In this document: in pieces, positions 17,479-25,742 of the stretch
Layout of the letters: every line of letters starts with the position of its first letter
How positions within the stretch are numbered: the first letter of the stretch is position 1
NCBI GenBank assembly: GCA_020344395.1
Contig: CP070824.1
Span: 1,070,107-1,116,002 of the forward strand
Origin: Candidatus Zixiibacteriota bacterium
GTDB lineage: Bacteria > Zixibacteria > MSB-5A5 > GN15 > FEB-12
Length of the DNA: 45,896 nucleotides
Reading direction: 5' to 3'
Position numbers and translations under genes: made by a program
The notes under the pieces: generated by a model
What the model was told of the DNA's origin: nothing
The model's input: only the letters and a program-made list of their open reading frames with translations
Databases searched by the model: none

Positions 17479-18219
17479 ATGAAGAAGTTCACACAAATCC
17501 TCGGCCTGACATTATGCTGGCTGGTTCTGTCGGCTGCGGCTCAGGGTGCACCCCGACTGATTATTGACTCCGCCGATTTTAATTTCGGCTTTGTACCGCA
17601 GAACTCGAAGATTTCTCACATCTTCTGGCTCAAATCGGCCGGAGATGATTCGTTGAAGATTCTGAAAGTGGTGCCTGGCTGAGGCTGCACCAAGGCTCCG
17701 CTCGAAAAGACGGAGCTTGCTGTCGGTGACAGCACTCGGCTGGAAATAGTTTTCAGTTCAAAGCGATACCGCAACAAGATCACAAAACGCCCGCGCATCG
17801 AGACCAACGAAGGGCCGCCTCACAAATCTGTCCAGATTACTACCCGTATTGTGCTCAGACCGGATTCGACCTTTCCAATTGTGATCAAGCCCTACAAACT
17901 GGACATTTCTCAGTTCAGCCCGACCAAGATCCGGGACGAGATGAAATTCAACATCACCAACGTCTCGGACGAGGATCTGAAGGTGGCTTTGATCTCGAAG
18001 CCGGAAGGTCTATTCGACCTCAAGTTACCGGATAAGGTTGAGGCCGGGAAAAGTGCACAGGGGACCCTCAAGCTTCAGCCCGAGGCTATCGAGACTTCGT
18101 TTGAGAAGTCGTTCACCATCGAGTTGAGCGATTCCAAGGCAACTCGCTTCACTGTACCGGTGAAACGCAAGATGCAGAACCCCGGGCAAGCGGACGCCAA
18201 GACGACGGGAGGAAAGTGA
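17479..18219 (+). CDS. Probable selenoprotein: DUF1573 protein with Sec-Gly-Cys, in-frame TGA at 17680-17682
   Basis: Read through one TGA, this gives 246 residues from ATG 17479, a start with a Lys-rich then hydrophobic signal peptide (M-K-K-F-T-Q-I-L-G-L). AGGAG at 17462-17466 lies 12 bases before it; TTG 17473 and ATG 17467 are also in frame. The TGA is codon 68, in V-V-P-G-[TGA]-G-C-T-K. The upstream paralogue reads I-K-T-G-C-G-C at the same place, so the TGA replaces the first conserved Cys and Cys70 remains. Downstream the frame is open to 18219 with DUF1573-like sequence right after the TGA (L-A-V-G-D-S-T-R-L-E-I-V-F matching S-P-G-D-T-V-E-I-R-F). A hairpin structure starts one base after the TGA. 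Standard gene callers would split it into 17467-17682 and a GTG-started 17851-18219. A sequencing error or nonsense mutation is the alternative, but either would have to fall on that one Cys codon by chance. Confidence 0.8.
17684..17733 (+). promoter_or_regulatory. Candidate bacterial SECIS element after the in-frame TGA
   Basis: Lower helix: GCTGCACC (17684-17691) pairs with GGTGACAGC (17725-17733), 8 bp with one bulged A. Upper helix: AGGCTCCG (17693-17700) pairs with CGGAGCTT (17711-17718), 8 bp with one G-U pair, closing a 10-base loop CTCGAAAAGA. The loop starts 18 bases after the TGA, within the 16-37 base range known for bacterial SECIS. The loop does not have G in its first two bases unless the closing G-C pair opens, which is a departure from the usual rule. 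A rival hairpin at 17718-17734 (TGCTGTC, GGT loop, GACAGCA) uses some of the same bases and has a G-G-T loop, but it lies 42 bases from the TGA. Confidence 0.5.
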
Positions 18220-18252
18220 TCCAAGCCTGATCTGGCGCGTCAGACAATTATG

Positions 18253-18279
18253 AAAAGCCGCCCACCCGGGCGGCTTTTT
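18253..18279. terminator. Bidirectional rho-independent terminator between DUF1573 and GWxTD genes
   Basis: AAAAGCCGCCC, loop ACCC, GGGCGGCTTTTT: a 7-bp GC stem extended by A-T pairs, with a T run on the plus strand and, because of the A run, one on the minus strand too. It lies 33 bases after the selenoprotein stop and 25 bases before the end of the convergent GWxTD gene. Confidence 0.9.
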
Positions 18280-18304
18280 CTTGCCTCTTACTATGAACCC
18301 CGCG

Positions 18305-19723
18305 CTATCTCATCCTGAAGTCGTCGGTTTTCAGACGTTCGTCCCATTCCCGACTGAACCTTTCGCCTTCCATGTTCGAATGAACTAACCGGTAATCCTG
18401 AAATCCCTCCCGGTCCTCAAACACAAATAGGATTTCTCTACGCTTCGAATGATAGTACCAGACCACGTACGGATTGCCGATTGTAGGTGCCTGTACATCG
18501 ACCCGCTCTTCCCAGGGGCCATGGGTCATATAGATCCGTCCCCGATCAGTTGACCAGCCATCAGCTTCTTCGCTGGTGATTGAAAAATACCGGTTGGCGA
18601 AATTGAACCGGTCGATCATTTCAAGCCGGTTTTCGATGATTGGTGTCAACGGATCATCGTCATTCTCACGCCAATACTGCTCCAGGAAATTCTCTTTCCC
18701 TTCAGGCGTGAGACGAGACAACAACAGCTTCTGACCGGGTTCAAGGTGGTAAGCCACCAACTGTTCTTTGGACTCCAGCGACAGTGTGTCATATGGGTCA
18801 GTGGCCTGACCTGTCGATCTGGCGATGCGGGTCGCTGCCTCCGAAATGATCACGAGATCATACAGCGCCGTATCCCCCTGTCCCGTTTCCATGTCATCGG
18901 CGATGAGTCGAACCTGGTATTTGCCGGGGACCCGGTCCTCAATATCAATCTGCTGAGCAATGACTGCCGATTCCCCGGGCTTGGTGCGCATCTTGTAGCC
19001 GAGGTCACGGACCATGCCTCCCTCATCATCCAGTATGGCATAAGCCAGTCGATAGCTGGAGGAGTCAGTGTCGCTGAAAGTGAGATTGTGGAGCTCGGCA
19101 TAGAGATAGACCGCCGAATCCGTGGCAGCGAAAGCACCGAGTGGACTCACCAGCACCCGGAGTCCATTTCTCACATTGCGATCAGACGTCGTTTCATCAC
19201 CAACGTAGGTCAGTCGGTAAGCCAGGCAGCCACCGCCGATGTTCAGTCGGTCACTCACCGAAGGCCCGACGACTATCTCCGGAATAAACCGCTCACCGGT
19301 GGCCTTGCTGACAACATCCACAACACTCACTCGCGCACTGTAGACGCCTGGCTCGACCATCAGCCATAGTCGATTGAATAACATTGTCGGTTCTGCTTCG
19401 CTCTCAGGAGAGGAACTTGCGCGCGATGAAAAGTAGGTGTTGGATGAGTCTATGGGCAGCCCGTCAGTCCCATAAAGAGTTACCTGAACGAATATTCGGC
19501 TGTAGGAAGCTTCATCGGTACTGTCGGCTCGATAAAGTTCAAACTGTTGATGGTTGAGCACAAAAGGGAATTCGAGCAGAACCCGGGGATCGAGGGTGGG
19601 ATCGTTGTAAACGACAGCATTCGTGTAAACGGCGAGTTCTGAAGAGCTCTCCTGGCCGACGACTTGAAATGCCAATAGCCATACCGGCAGAGCCACCGCC
19701 AAAAACAGCACTCGCAGAAACAT
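18305..19723 (-). CDS. Secreted GWxTD domain protein
   Basis: 472 residues with a signal peptide (V-L-F-L-A-V-A-L-P-V-W-L-L-A-F, about 23 residues). The C-terminal ~140 residues hold the domain: a W-R-E-N-D-D-D-P-L-T-P stretch, then G-W-S-T-D-R-G-R-I-Y, then V-V-W-Y-Y and F-V-F-E-D. The N-terminal part has beta-rich repeats. GWxTD proteins are found in FCB and Acidobacteria-like phyla and their function is unknown. A paralogous gene lies 13 bases upstream on the same strand, so the two form an operon. Presumed periplasmic. Confidence 0.9.
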   Translation of the reverse strand: MFLRVLFLAVALPVWLLAFQVVGQESSSELAVYTNAVVYNDPTLDPRVLLEFPFVLNHQQFELYRADSTDEASYSRIFVQVTLYGTDGLPIDSSNTYFSSRASSSPESEAEPTMLFNRLWLMVEPGVYSARVSVVDVVSKATGERFIPEIVVGPSVSDRLNIGGGCLAYRLTYVGDETTSDRNVRNGLRVLVSPLGAFAATDSAVYLYAELHNLTFSDTDSSSYRLAYAILDDEGGMVRDLGYKMRTKPGESAVIAQQIDIEDRVPGKYQVRLIADDMETGQGDTALYDLVIISEAATRIARSTGQATDPYDTLSLESKEQLVAYHLEPGQKLLLSRLTPEGKENFLEQYWRENDDDPLTPIIENRLEMIDRFNFANRYFSITSEEADGWSTDRGRIYMTHGPWEERVDVQAPTIGNPYVVWYYHSKRREILFVFEDREGFQDYRLVHSNMEGERFSREWDERLKTDDFRMR

Positions 19724-19736
19724 GCTTCAAACAACC

Positions 19737-21074
19737 TCAAAAGTCGGGCTGCTGGTGCAGACCGTCATACGGGTATTGCAGCCTGTAATCACCGTCCTCC
19801 TGCTCATCGACAAAGGTAAAGCGTCGATACCGGCCTTGAGTATAGTAATGCCAGACCTGATATGCTACTGTGTGTGCCGCATAGGGAAAATCATCGACGG
19901 AATCAGGCGCCCCGTAAATGATGTATATTCTGCCGCGATCTGACCGCCAGCCGTCGTACATCAAGCTGGAGAATCTCCGGTTCGCTATGGATATCCTTCG
20001 GTAAAACTCATCCTTGGCTTCGTTCTCTACAGATCCTACCGTAGGATCGCGTCTCAGCCAGAACTCGTCAAAGGCGGCCTGGCGTGCTTCAAATGAAGTG
20101 AGTTGCTTCATGTTGTCGGCTTCACCGGGATCAGCAATATAACTAAGCTGGCCCGTGACCTGATCCCAGTCGGCTCGAATGAGAGCCTCCTGGGACAGCA
20201 GCAGTTCGAACGGCTCTTTGAGTTCAGCCAATTTCTTATTGCGGCGGCCTCTGAGATATACTTCCAGCTCATATCCGCCGGCGGGATAATCACTGACGCT
20301 CATTTGGCGGAGATGTCTGGTTACGGGCTCGTTCAGATCGACATGCAATGTGTCCCTGTATACCATCCCCTTGCGCTCGTGTCGCAGTCTGGTCTCAACA
20401 ACAACGCGGTCGGCGTTATCGCTGCCCGTGTACACTTCCATGTAAAAGAGCAGTCGGCTGTCCTCGGTTCCGCCAAAGACCCTGGACACCGAGGGGACCA
20501 CCTGCAGGTTCCCCTTTCTGAACACGCTGGAGGAATCGGTGAGCTGGTTTACCGACTGGGCGAACTCGATTCCGGACATTGATGGTTGCCGTCTGTCGCG
20601 CAACTCAGCCTTGAAATCGAATTCGCGTCGAGTGCTCTCTCTGCTCTTTACGTCCAGAAGCGTGAACTCGACTTTGTACTTCCCGGGGTCCAGATCGAAA
20701 TTGATCTGGCTCGATCGATAGTCATATCGCGACCTGGTCTTGCCTTCATTATCGACAGTGACGGACCGATCCTTGGAGCTAGCAACCACCTGCCGACCAT
20801 CATCATCTCTGACCACGGCGCTTACTTCGTAATGAGCTCGCCAGACACCATCGGTCTCGACAAACTTAAGACCGACGTTATAAACCTTGTAGTAAATCTC
20901 GAGCTTTACCTTGCCTTCACTTTCGGAGTTGAAGTCGGCCCTGTCAACATGGACGCTCAGCGATGGTTCCTGATTCGGAGATTCCCACAGCGGCGGCTGA
21001 GCAGTCGCAGGACCACAGATCAGCAGCACCAGAAAGGACATCACGGCTGTATCGCGAATGATAGAACTGTTCAT
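19737..21074 (-). CDS. Secreted GWxTD domain protein, variant motif
   Basis: 445 residues with a signal peptide ending near A-T-A-Q. The C-terminal domain begins with W-L-R-R-D-P-T-V-G-S and has the core motif as G-W-R-S-D-R-G-R-I-Y, with Ser in place of the usual Thr, followed by Y-G-A-P-D-S-V and a terminal Y-Q-V-W-H-Y-Y...F-T-F-V-D. The N-terminal ~300 residues are beta-rich and diverged from the downstream GWxTD protein. It is the first gene of a two-gene operon. The promoter is not obvious. Function unknown. Confidence 0.88.
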   Translation of the reverse strand: MNSSIIRDTAVMSFLVLLICGPATAQPPLWESPNQEPSLSVHVDRADFNSESEGKVKLEIYYKVYNVGLKFVETDGVWRAHYEVSAVVRDDDGRQVVASSKDRSVTVDNEGKTRSRYDYRSSQINFDLDPGKYKVEFTLLDVKSRESTRREFDFKAELRDRRQPSMSGIEFAQSVNQLTDSSSVFRKGNLQVVPSVSRVFGGTEDSRLLFYMEVYTGSDNADRVVVETRLRHERKGMVYRDTLHVDLNEPVTRHLRQMSVSDYPAGGYELEVYLRGRRNKKLAELKEPFELLLSQEALIRADWDQVTGQLSYIADPGEADNMKQLTSFEARQAAFDEFWLRRDPTVGSVENEAKDEFYRRISIANRRFSSLMYDGWRSDRGRIYIIYGAPDSVDDFPYAAHTVAYQVWHYYTQGRYRRFTFVDEQEDGDYRLQYPYDGLHQQPDF

Positions 21075-21190
21075 ATCTTCATGTAATTAGACGTTTGATT
21101 GCCATATCTGATTAATTTATTGGTCGGCACGGCTTTTGGCAATCAAAAAGCCCACAGAATGGGAGCACCCGGAGCTATGCGAGACTGAGG

Positions 21191-22444
21191 CTATTCGTAG
21201 CGCAATGCCTCAATGGGGTCAAGGCGAGCTGCCTTAATAGCTGGATATACACCGGATACCAGGCCGACCGATACTGCCACAATGAAGCCAATCGTCATCC
21301 AGAAAAACGACACCGCCAGCGGGAATCCGAATAGAGAATTGATCACAACTCCCAGACCGATTCCCCCCACTACCCCTATAACACCTCCCGTGCCCGACAG
21401 AGTCATGGCTTCGGTGAGAAACTGCAGGACTATGTTGGATTTCTTGGCCCCGATGGCCTTGCGCACACCTATTTCGCGCGTCCGCTCGGTAACCGAAACC
21501 AGCATGATATTCATCACGCCGATACCGCCTACCATCAGTCCCACCGAGGTGATGACAAAAGCTGCTATATAGAGAATATTCGTGATGTCGTTTATCATCT
21601 CCCTGAAGGTTTCCTCAGTCGAAATGGCAAAGTTGTTGGGCTTGTTAAACGGTACTTTTCGGTAAATCCGCAGGGCACTTATTACTTCCTCCTCGGCCCG
21701 TTCGACCTTGTCTCGGGAAACGGCCTTAACATCGAGACCCAGCGCTTTCTCCCACGGCACGAGTTTCTGATAGGTCGATAAGGGAATAATGATCAGACGA
21801 TCATCAAAATCGTTTCCGAAATTTGACTCTACGTTCTCAAAAACGCCGATCACTGTGAACTTATCATCATTGACTCGTATTTCCTGACCGATTGGTTGTT
21901 CTCCACCCTCGAACAGAGCGTCGGCTACTGCCGCTCCCAGAACACAGACCATAAGCCGGAACTGCTCATCGGCGTCACTGATGAACCGACCGGCCCTTAT
22001 CTCCTTGTCCCAGACAGCGATATAATCCGGCCAGGTCCCCATGAGGGTAGGGCGTTCGGTCTTGCGGTTCTTGTACTTCGCCTCGTTTCCGCCTGATCGG
22101 AAATAATGATTGCGCGGGACGACATAGGCCACCGAGGGACAGTTCTCGCGGATTGCAAGAGCCTCACCAACCGTGATATGAGGGCGGTTTCTCTCTTCCT
22201 CACTCAATTCCGAATAGTCGGTGTTGGGGGCAAATCGGCTGATGTTCATGACGTTGGTGCCGCGCCGGCTGACTTCCTCCTCAGCGGCCCGCTGCAGACC
22301 ATCGACGATCGAGGCCATCGCAATAACCGAGCCAACGCCCACCATTACGCCCAGGATGGTCAGGAATGAACGCAGTTTGTTGGCCCACAGGGACGACAGA
22401 GCCATCAGGGCTGCATCTCTTATTTCTACCGGCGTTAAGGTCAT
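21191..22444 (-). CDS. MacB-like ABC transporter permease (second copy)
   Basis: 417 residues with the MacB/FtsX layout: one N-terminal helix (W-A-N-K-L-R-S-F-L-T-I-L-G), a periplasmic domain of about 230 residues, then three C-terminal helices with the E-R-T-R-E-I-G-V-R-K-A-I-G-A cytoplasmic motif and the Y-P-A-I-K-A-A-R-L-D-P-I-E-A-L-R-Y-E tail typical of MacB. The ATPase is separate in this operon. It begins nine bases after the first permease, so the functional unit may be a heterodimer of the two permeases. It is the last gene of the efflux operon. Confidence 0.93.
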   Translation of the reverse strand: MTLTPVEIRDAALMALSSLWANKLRSFLTILGVMVGVGSVIAMASIVDGLQRAAEEEVSRRGTNVMNISRFAPNTDYSELSEEERNRPHITVGEALAIRENCPSVAYVVPRNHYFRSGGNEAKYKNRKTERPTLMGTWPDYIAVWDKEIRAGRFISDADEQFRLMVCVLGAAVADALFEGGEQPIGQEIRVNDDKFTVIGVFENVESNFGNDFDDRLIIIPLSTYQKLVPWEKALGLDVKAVSRDKVERAEEEVISALRIYRKVPFNKPNNFAISTEETFREMINDITNILYIAAFVITSVGLMVGGIGVMNIMLVSVTERTREIGVRKAIGAKKSNIVLQFLTEAMTLSGTGGVIGVVGGIGLGVVINSLFGFPLAVSFFWMTIGFIVAVSVGLVSGVYPAIKAARLDPIEALRYE

Positions 22445-22453
22445 CGCGAATCC

Positions 22454-23677
22454 TTACTCATAACTGAGGGCCTTGACGGGATCGAGGCGGGCCGCCCGCA
22501 TGGCCGGGTAAATGCCAAAAATCAACCCGATACCCACCGATATTACCAGGCCCGCGGTAATAGCCACAGCCGACGGATCAATGGCCATGTCAATCATAGC
22601 TACCAATGTCCGCGCCGCTATGAAGCCTAAAATAATGCCTATGATACCGCCTGACAGGGTCACCATAACCGACTCAAATAGAAACTGCAGCAGCACGTGC
22701 TTCTGCTTAGCCCCGATGGATTTTCGGATACCGATTTCGCGCGTCCGCTCCGTTACCGATACCATCATGATATTCATCACCACTATACCGCCCACCACCA
22801 GAGATATCGACGAGATACCGACCAGAACCAGTCGGAACATCATGGTAAACTGATTCAGCATGTCAAGAATTGCGTCGGCCGTCATGAGATCGAAATCATC
22901 AGGTTTGTCATAAGGGACTTTGCGCTTGGCCCGAAGAATCATGCGGGTCTGGTCCATGGCCTCGTCAAGCTTGTCGACAGAGACCGCCTTTATCGTCAGA
23001 TAGACACCTCCGCGCCGCGATTGCCCGTAATGAGATACGTACGTTGACAGCGGAATAACTATGAAATCGTCCTGACTTTCACCAAACATGCTCCCGCGCT
23101 TCCTCGCAACTCCCGTCACCCTGAACTTCCGCCCGTCAACTTTGATCGTCTTGCCGATCGGGTCAAGCCCTTCAAAAAACTCTTCCCGAATCATATCGCC
23201 GATCAGCACCACGTGGCTCTTGTGTAGATCCTCTTCCGCAGAGTGGAATCGACCCTGGGCCACCTCGAAATCAACGATGTCAATGAAGTTGGCCGTGCCC
23301 CCCATAACGTCGACGCGGCGGAGTGTCTGGTTTCCGTATTTAAGGTTGGAGCGACGGAAAAGGCGCGGGGAAACCTTCTCACAAAGAGTCCAGGATTCTT
23401 CAACCAACTCGGCGTCCTCGAGCATGATCGGCTTACGCTTGACCTTCTCGAAGAATTCTTCATCAGACATGACCGTCATCATCTTGCCGACCATGAATGT
23501 CGACGGGCCCATCGAGGCAAAGACCTCCTCAAGCTGGTCCTGCATGCCCTCCAGAGCAGAGATGATGGTCATAACGGACGTAACCCCGAACACAATACCG
23601 ATAAAGGTCAGTCCCGATCGCAGTTTATTGGCCCGGAGGGCGTTGAACGCGACACCAAAAAGAGCACCGGCTATCAA
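22454..23677 (-). CDS. MacB-like ABC transporter permease (first copy)
   Basis: 407 residues with the same MacB/FtsX layout as the next gene: A-N-K-L-R-S-G-L-T-F-I-G-I in the first helix, a long periplasmic domain, E-R-T-R-E-I-G-I-R-K-S-I-G-A before the last helices, and a Y-P-A-M-R-A-A-R-L-D-P-V-K-A-L-S-Y-E end. The two permeases are clearly paralogous but differ in the periplasmic part, fitting a heterodimer. MacB permeases transmit ATP-driven movement to a periplasmic adaptor and TolC rather than carrying substrate through the membrane themselves. The ATPase gene ends ten bases before its start. Confidence 0.93.
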   Translation of the reverse strand: MIAGALFGVAFNALRANKLRSGLTFIGIVFGVTSVMTIISALEGMQDQLEEVFASMGPSTFMVGKMMTVMSDEEFFEKVKRKPIMLEDAELVEESWTLCEKVSPRLFRRSNLKYGNQTLRRVDVMGGTANFIDIVDFEVAQGRFHSAEEDLHKSHVVLIGDMIREEFFEGLDPIGKTIKVDGRKFRVTGVARKRGSMFGESQDDFIVIPLSTYVSHYGQSRRGGVYLTIKAVSVDKLDEAMDQTRMILRAKRKVPYDKPDDFDLMTADAILDMLNQFTMMFRLVLVGISSISLVVGGIVVMNIMMVSVTERTREIGIRKSIGAKQKHVLLQFLFESVMVTLSGGIIGIILGFIAARTLVAMIDMAIDPSAVAITAGLVISVGIGLIFGIYPAMRAARLDPVKALSYE

Positions 23678-23687
23678 GATCTACCTC

Positions 23688-24395
23688 CTACCTCGTACCG
23701 TTGCGCTGGTCCTCGGGGATGGACTCATCACTGGCTATCTTCCCGTCAAGGATCGAAAGAACCCGGTGGGCATGACGTGCAATATCCCGCTCATGAGTAA
23801 CAGTAATTATCGTGTTACCCTGACTGTGCAGGTCGTCAAAAACCCTCATTATTTCTTCCGATGTTTTGCTGTCCAAATTCCCGGTAGGCTCATCAGCCAG
23901 TATGATGGAAGGGTTATTCACGAGGGCGCGGGCGATAGCCACGCGCTGCCTCTGCCCCCCCGAGAGTTCACTCGGCTTGTGCATCATGCGGTCGGCCAGG
24001 GAAACCCTGTCCATAGCGGCCTCGGCTGCCTTGCGCCTGACCGCGGCCGACGAACCATTATATATCAGCGGGAGTTCCACATTGTGCAGCGAGGTGGCCC
24101 TGGGCAAAAGATTGAATGTCTGGAAAACAAAGCCGATCTCCCGGTTGCGGATGTTGGCCAACTCGTTGTCGTTCAGTGAGCCGACCTCATGATCGTTCAG
24201 GTAGTACTGTCCGCGGGACGGCGTGTCCAGACATCCGATCAGGTTCATAAGGGTTGACTTGCCGGACCCTGATGGACCCATGATTGCAACATACTCGCCG
24301 CGTTCAATAGACAGGGTCACACCTCGCAGGGCATGTACCTCCTCCGAACCCATTTTGTAGGTCTTCCACAGATCATCAGTCCGTATCATCGACAT
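23688..24395 (-). CDS. MacB-type ABC transporter ATP-binding protein
   Basis: 235 residues from ATG 24395, one base after the stop of the adaptor gene; a longer in-frame start at 24443 would overlap that gene and is less likely. Walker [10 protein letters not shown], signature L-S-G-G-Q-R-Q-R-V, Walker [13 protein letters not shown], and the switch His in T-V-T-H-E are all present. The A-D-E-P-T-G-N-L-D form is the hallmark of the LolD/MacB/FtsE group. It drives the two downstream permeases. Confidence 0.95.
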   Translation of the reverse strand: MSMIRTDDLWKTYKMGSEEVHALRGVTLSIERGEYVAIMGPSGSGKSTLMNLIGCLDTPSRGQYYLNDHEVGSLNDNELANIRNREIGFVFQTFNLLPRATSLHNVELPLIYNGSSAAVRRKAAEAAMDRVSLADRMMHKPSELSGGQRQRVAIARALVNNPSIILADEPTGNLDSKTSEEIMRVFDDLHSQGNTIITVTHERDIARHAHRVLSILDGKIASDESIPEDQRNGTR

Positions 24396-24396
24396 G

Positions 24397-25716
24397 CTAC
24401 GAGTTCCCCTGTTCTTCGTCGAGCTCGGCCTTGACCTGGTCACCGTCCTTGACTGTGCGGAGCATCCGATACGGTCCAGAAATCACGGTGTCGCCTTCTT
24501 CAAGGCCTTCAATAACCTCTATGTTCTTTTGATCCGCTATACCGGTTTTCACCTCAACGAACCGGGCTACTCCCTCTCTTATCACAAAGACGCCTTTAAG
24601 TTCTTCGCGTTCAATTTCTTTTCGCACCGAATCCTCAGTGGATTCTTCTTCTGAGGCTTCGGCAGCCTGAACATTTGTGGCCAAGACGCCGGTTGATTCC
24701 TCCGCTTCGGCCGCCCGGGCCGCCTCCAGAGAATCCAGATCAAAACTGCGCATGACCACCGAGCTGAACGGCACGGCCAGAACCTGGTCGCGGAAGGCGG
24801 TGGTAATGTCAACCGTTGCTGACATCCCCGGACGTATTTTGACATCAGTATCTTTGAAGACCACTTTCACCCGGAAATTGGTAGTCTGATCCTGGGTACC
24901 GACGCCCTGAGTGATGGCCGTATTGCCTATCTCCACCACCTCACCGGCGAATGTTGTATCGGGAAAAGCGTCCACCTCAATCTCGGTATCCTGGGCCAGT
25001 TCAACCTTGTTGATCTCGGTCTCGTCGACCTCGACTTCTACCTCAAACACGCTCAGGTCGGAGATGGTCATGAGAGTCTTGGCCTGAGTGAAGGCAGTCT
25101 GGGCTGCCGCTATCTCGCCAACCTCGGCATCCAGATAGGTGATAACTCCGGCCATAGGCGATATGATCTTGGCCTTGCTGAGGTTGTCAAGCTGCTTCTC
25201 ATACCGTGATTTGGCCTGAGCCGCCGACGCCTCGGCAGCGTCATAAGCTGATTTCGCATTCAGATAGGCATACTTGGCGTTCTTGTATTCAGTCTCGGAA
25301 GTGAGGTTCTGTTCGAACAGGCGCTCCTGACGCTGGTACTCCTCCTCATTTTGGTCGAGAGTCGTCCGCGCACCGGTCAACCTGGCCCGGGTCTCGTTTT
25401 CGAAAAACCGCGCCTGGTCCACATCCGACCTTAGCTGCACTGTGTCAAGTACAACCAGCAGGTCGCCCGGTTCCACGAGCTGACCCTCCTCGACCAGCAA
25501 CGCAATGATTTCGCCGTTCACCTCCGAGGTGATATCGACTTTTGTCGCGGGTTGAATCCTTCCCGATGCCGACACAATCTCCTTGAGATCATGTTTCTCC
25601 ACCGCTGCGGCGTTCACATCTCTACCTCCGTTGGAGCCGGAAGTAATGTTCAGCACTACGATTGCCCCGACCACAATAACGCCGAGGGCAATAAGGATCA
25701 CTTTCTTCTTTTTCAT
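24397..25716 (-). CDS. MacA-like periplasmic adaptor (HlyD family)
   Basis: 439 residues with an N-terminal membrane anchor ([17 protein letters not shown]). Next come the first half of a lipoyl-like domain (S-A-S-G-R-I-Q-P), a long coiled-coil hairpin near residues 95-185 rich in Ala, Gln, Glu and Arg, and the second half of the lipoyl domain ([11 protein letters not shown]). Beta-barrel domains follow. MacA bridges inner-membrane permease and TolC. The C-terminal part has an acidic insert ([12 protein letters not shown]), which is unusual. The TolC gene lies upstream and the ATPase gene downstream. Confidence 0.93.
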   Translation of the reverse strand: MKKKKVILIALGVIVVGAIVVLNITSGSNGGRDVNAAAVEKHDLKEIVSASGRIQPATKVDITSEVNGEIIALLVEEGQLVEPGDLLVVLDTVQLRSDVDQARFFENETRARLTGARTTLDQNEEEYQRQERLFEQNLTSETEYKNAKYAYLNAKSAYDAAEASAAQAKSRYEKQLDNLSKAKIISPMAGVITYLDAEVGEIAAAQTAFTQAKTLMTISDLSVFEVEVEVDETEINKVELAQDTEIEVDAFPDTTFAGEVVEIGNTAITQGVGTQDQTTNFRVKVVFKDTDVKIRPGMSATVDITTAFRDQVLAVPFSSVVMRSFDLDSLEAARAAEAEESTGVLATNVQAAEASEEESTEDSVRKEIEREELKGVFVIREGVARFVEVKTGIADQKNIEVIEGLEEGDTVISGPYRMLRTVKDGDQVKAELDEEQGNS

Positions 25717-25742
25717 CGCGTTACCTGTCAGTCCTCCCCGAT

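Noticed and set aside
17467-17682. A separate 71-residue gene, with a second gene from GTG 17851
   Set aside because: Both pieces and the 56 codons between them are in one frame, align as one protein with the upstream DUF1573 paralogue, and only a single TGA at a conserved Cys separates them.
21120-21160. Terminator after the efflux operon (CCCA...TGGG then T run)
   Set aside because: Only four base pairs in the stem; too weak to claim.
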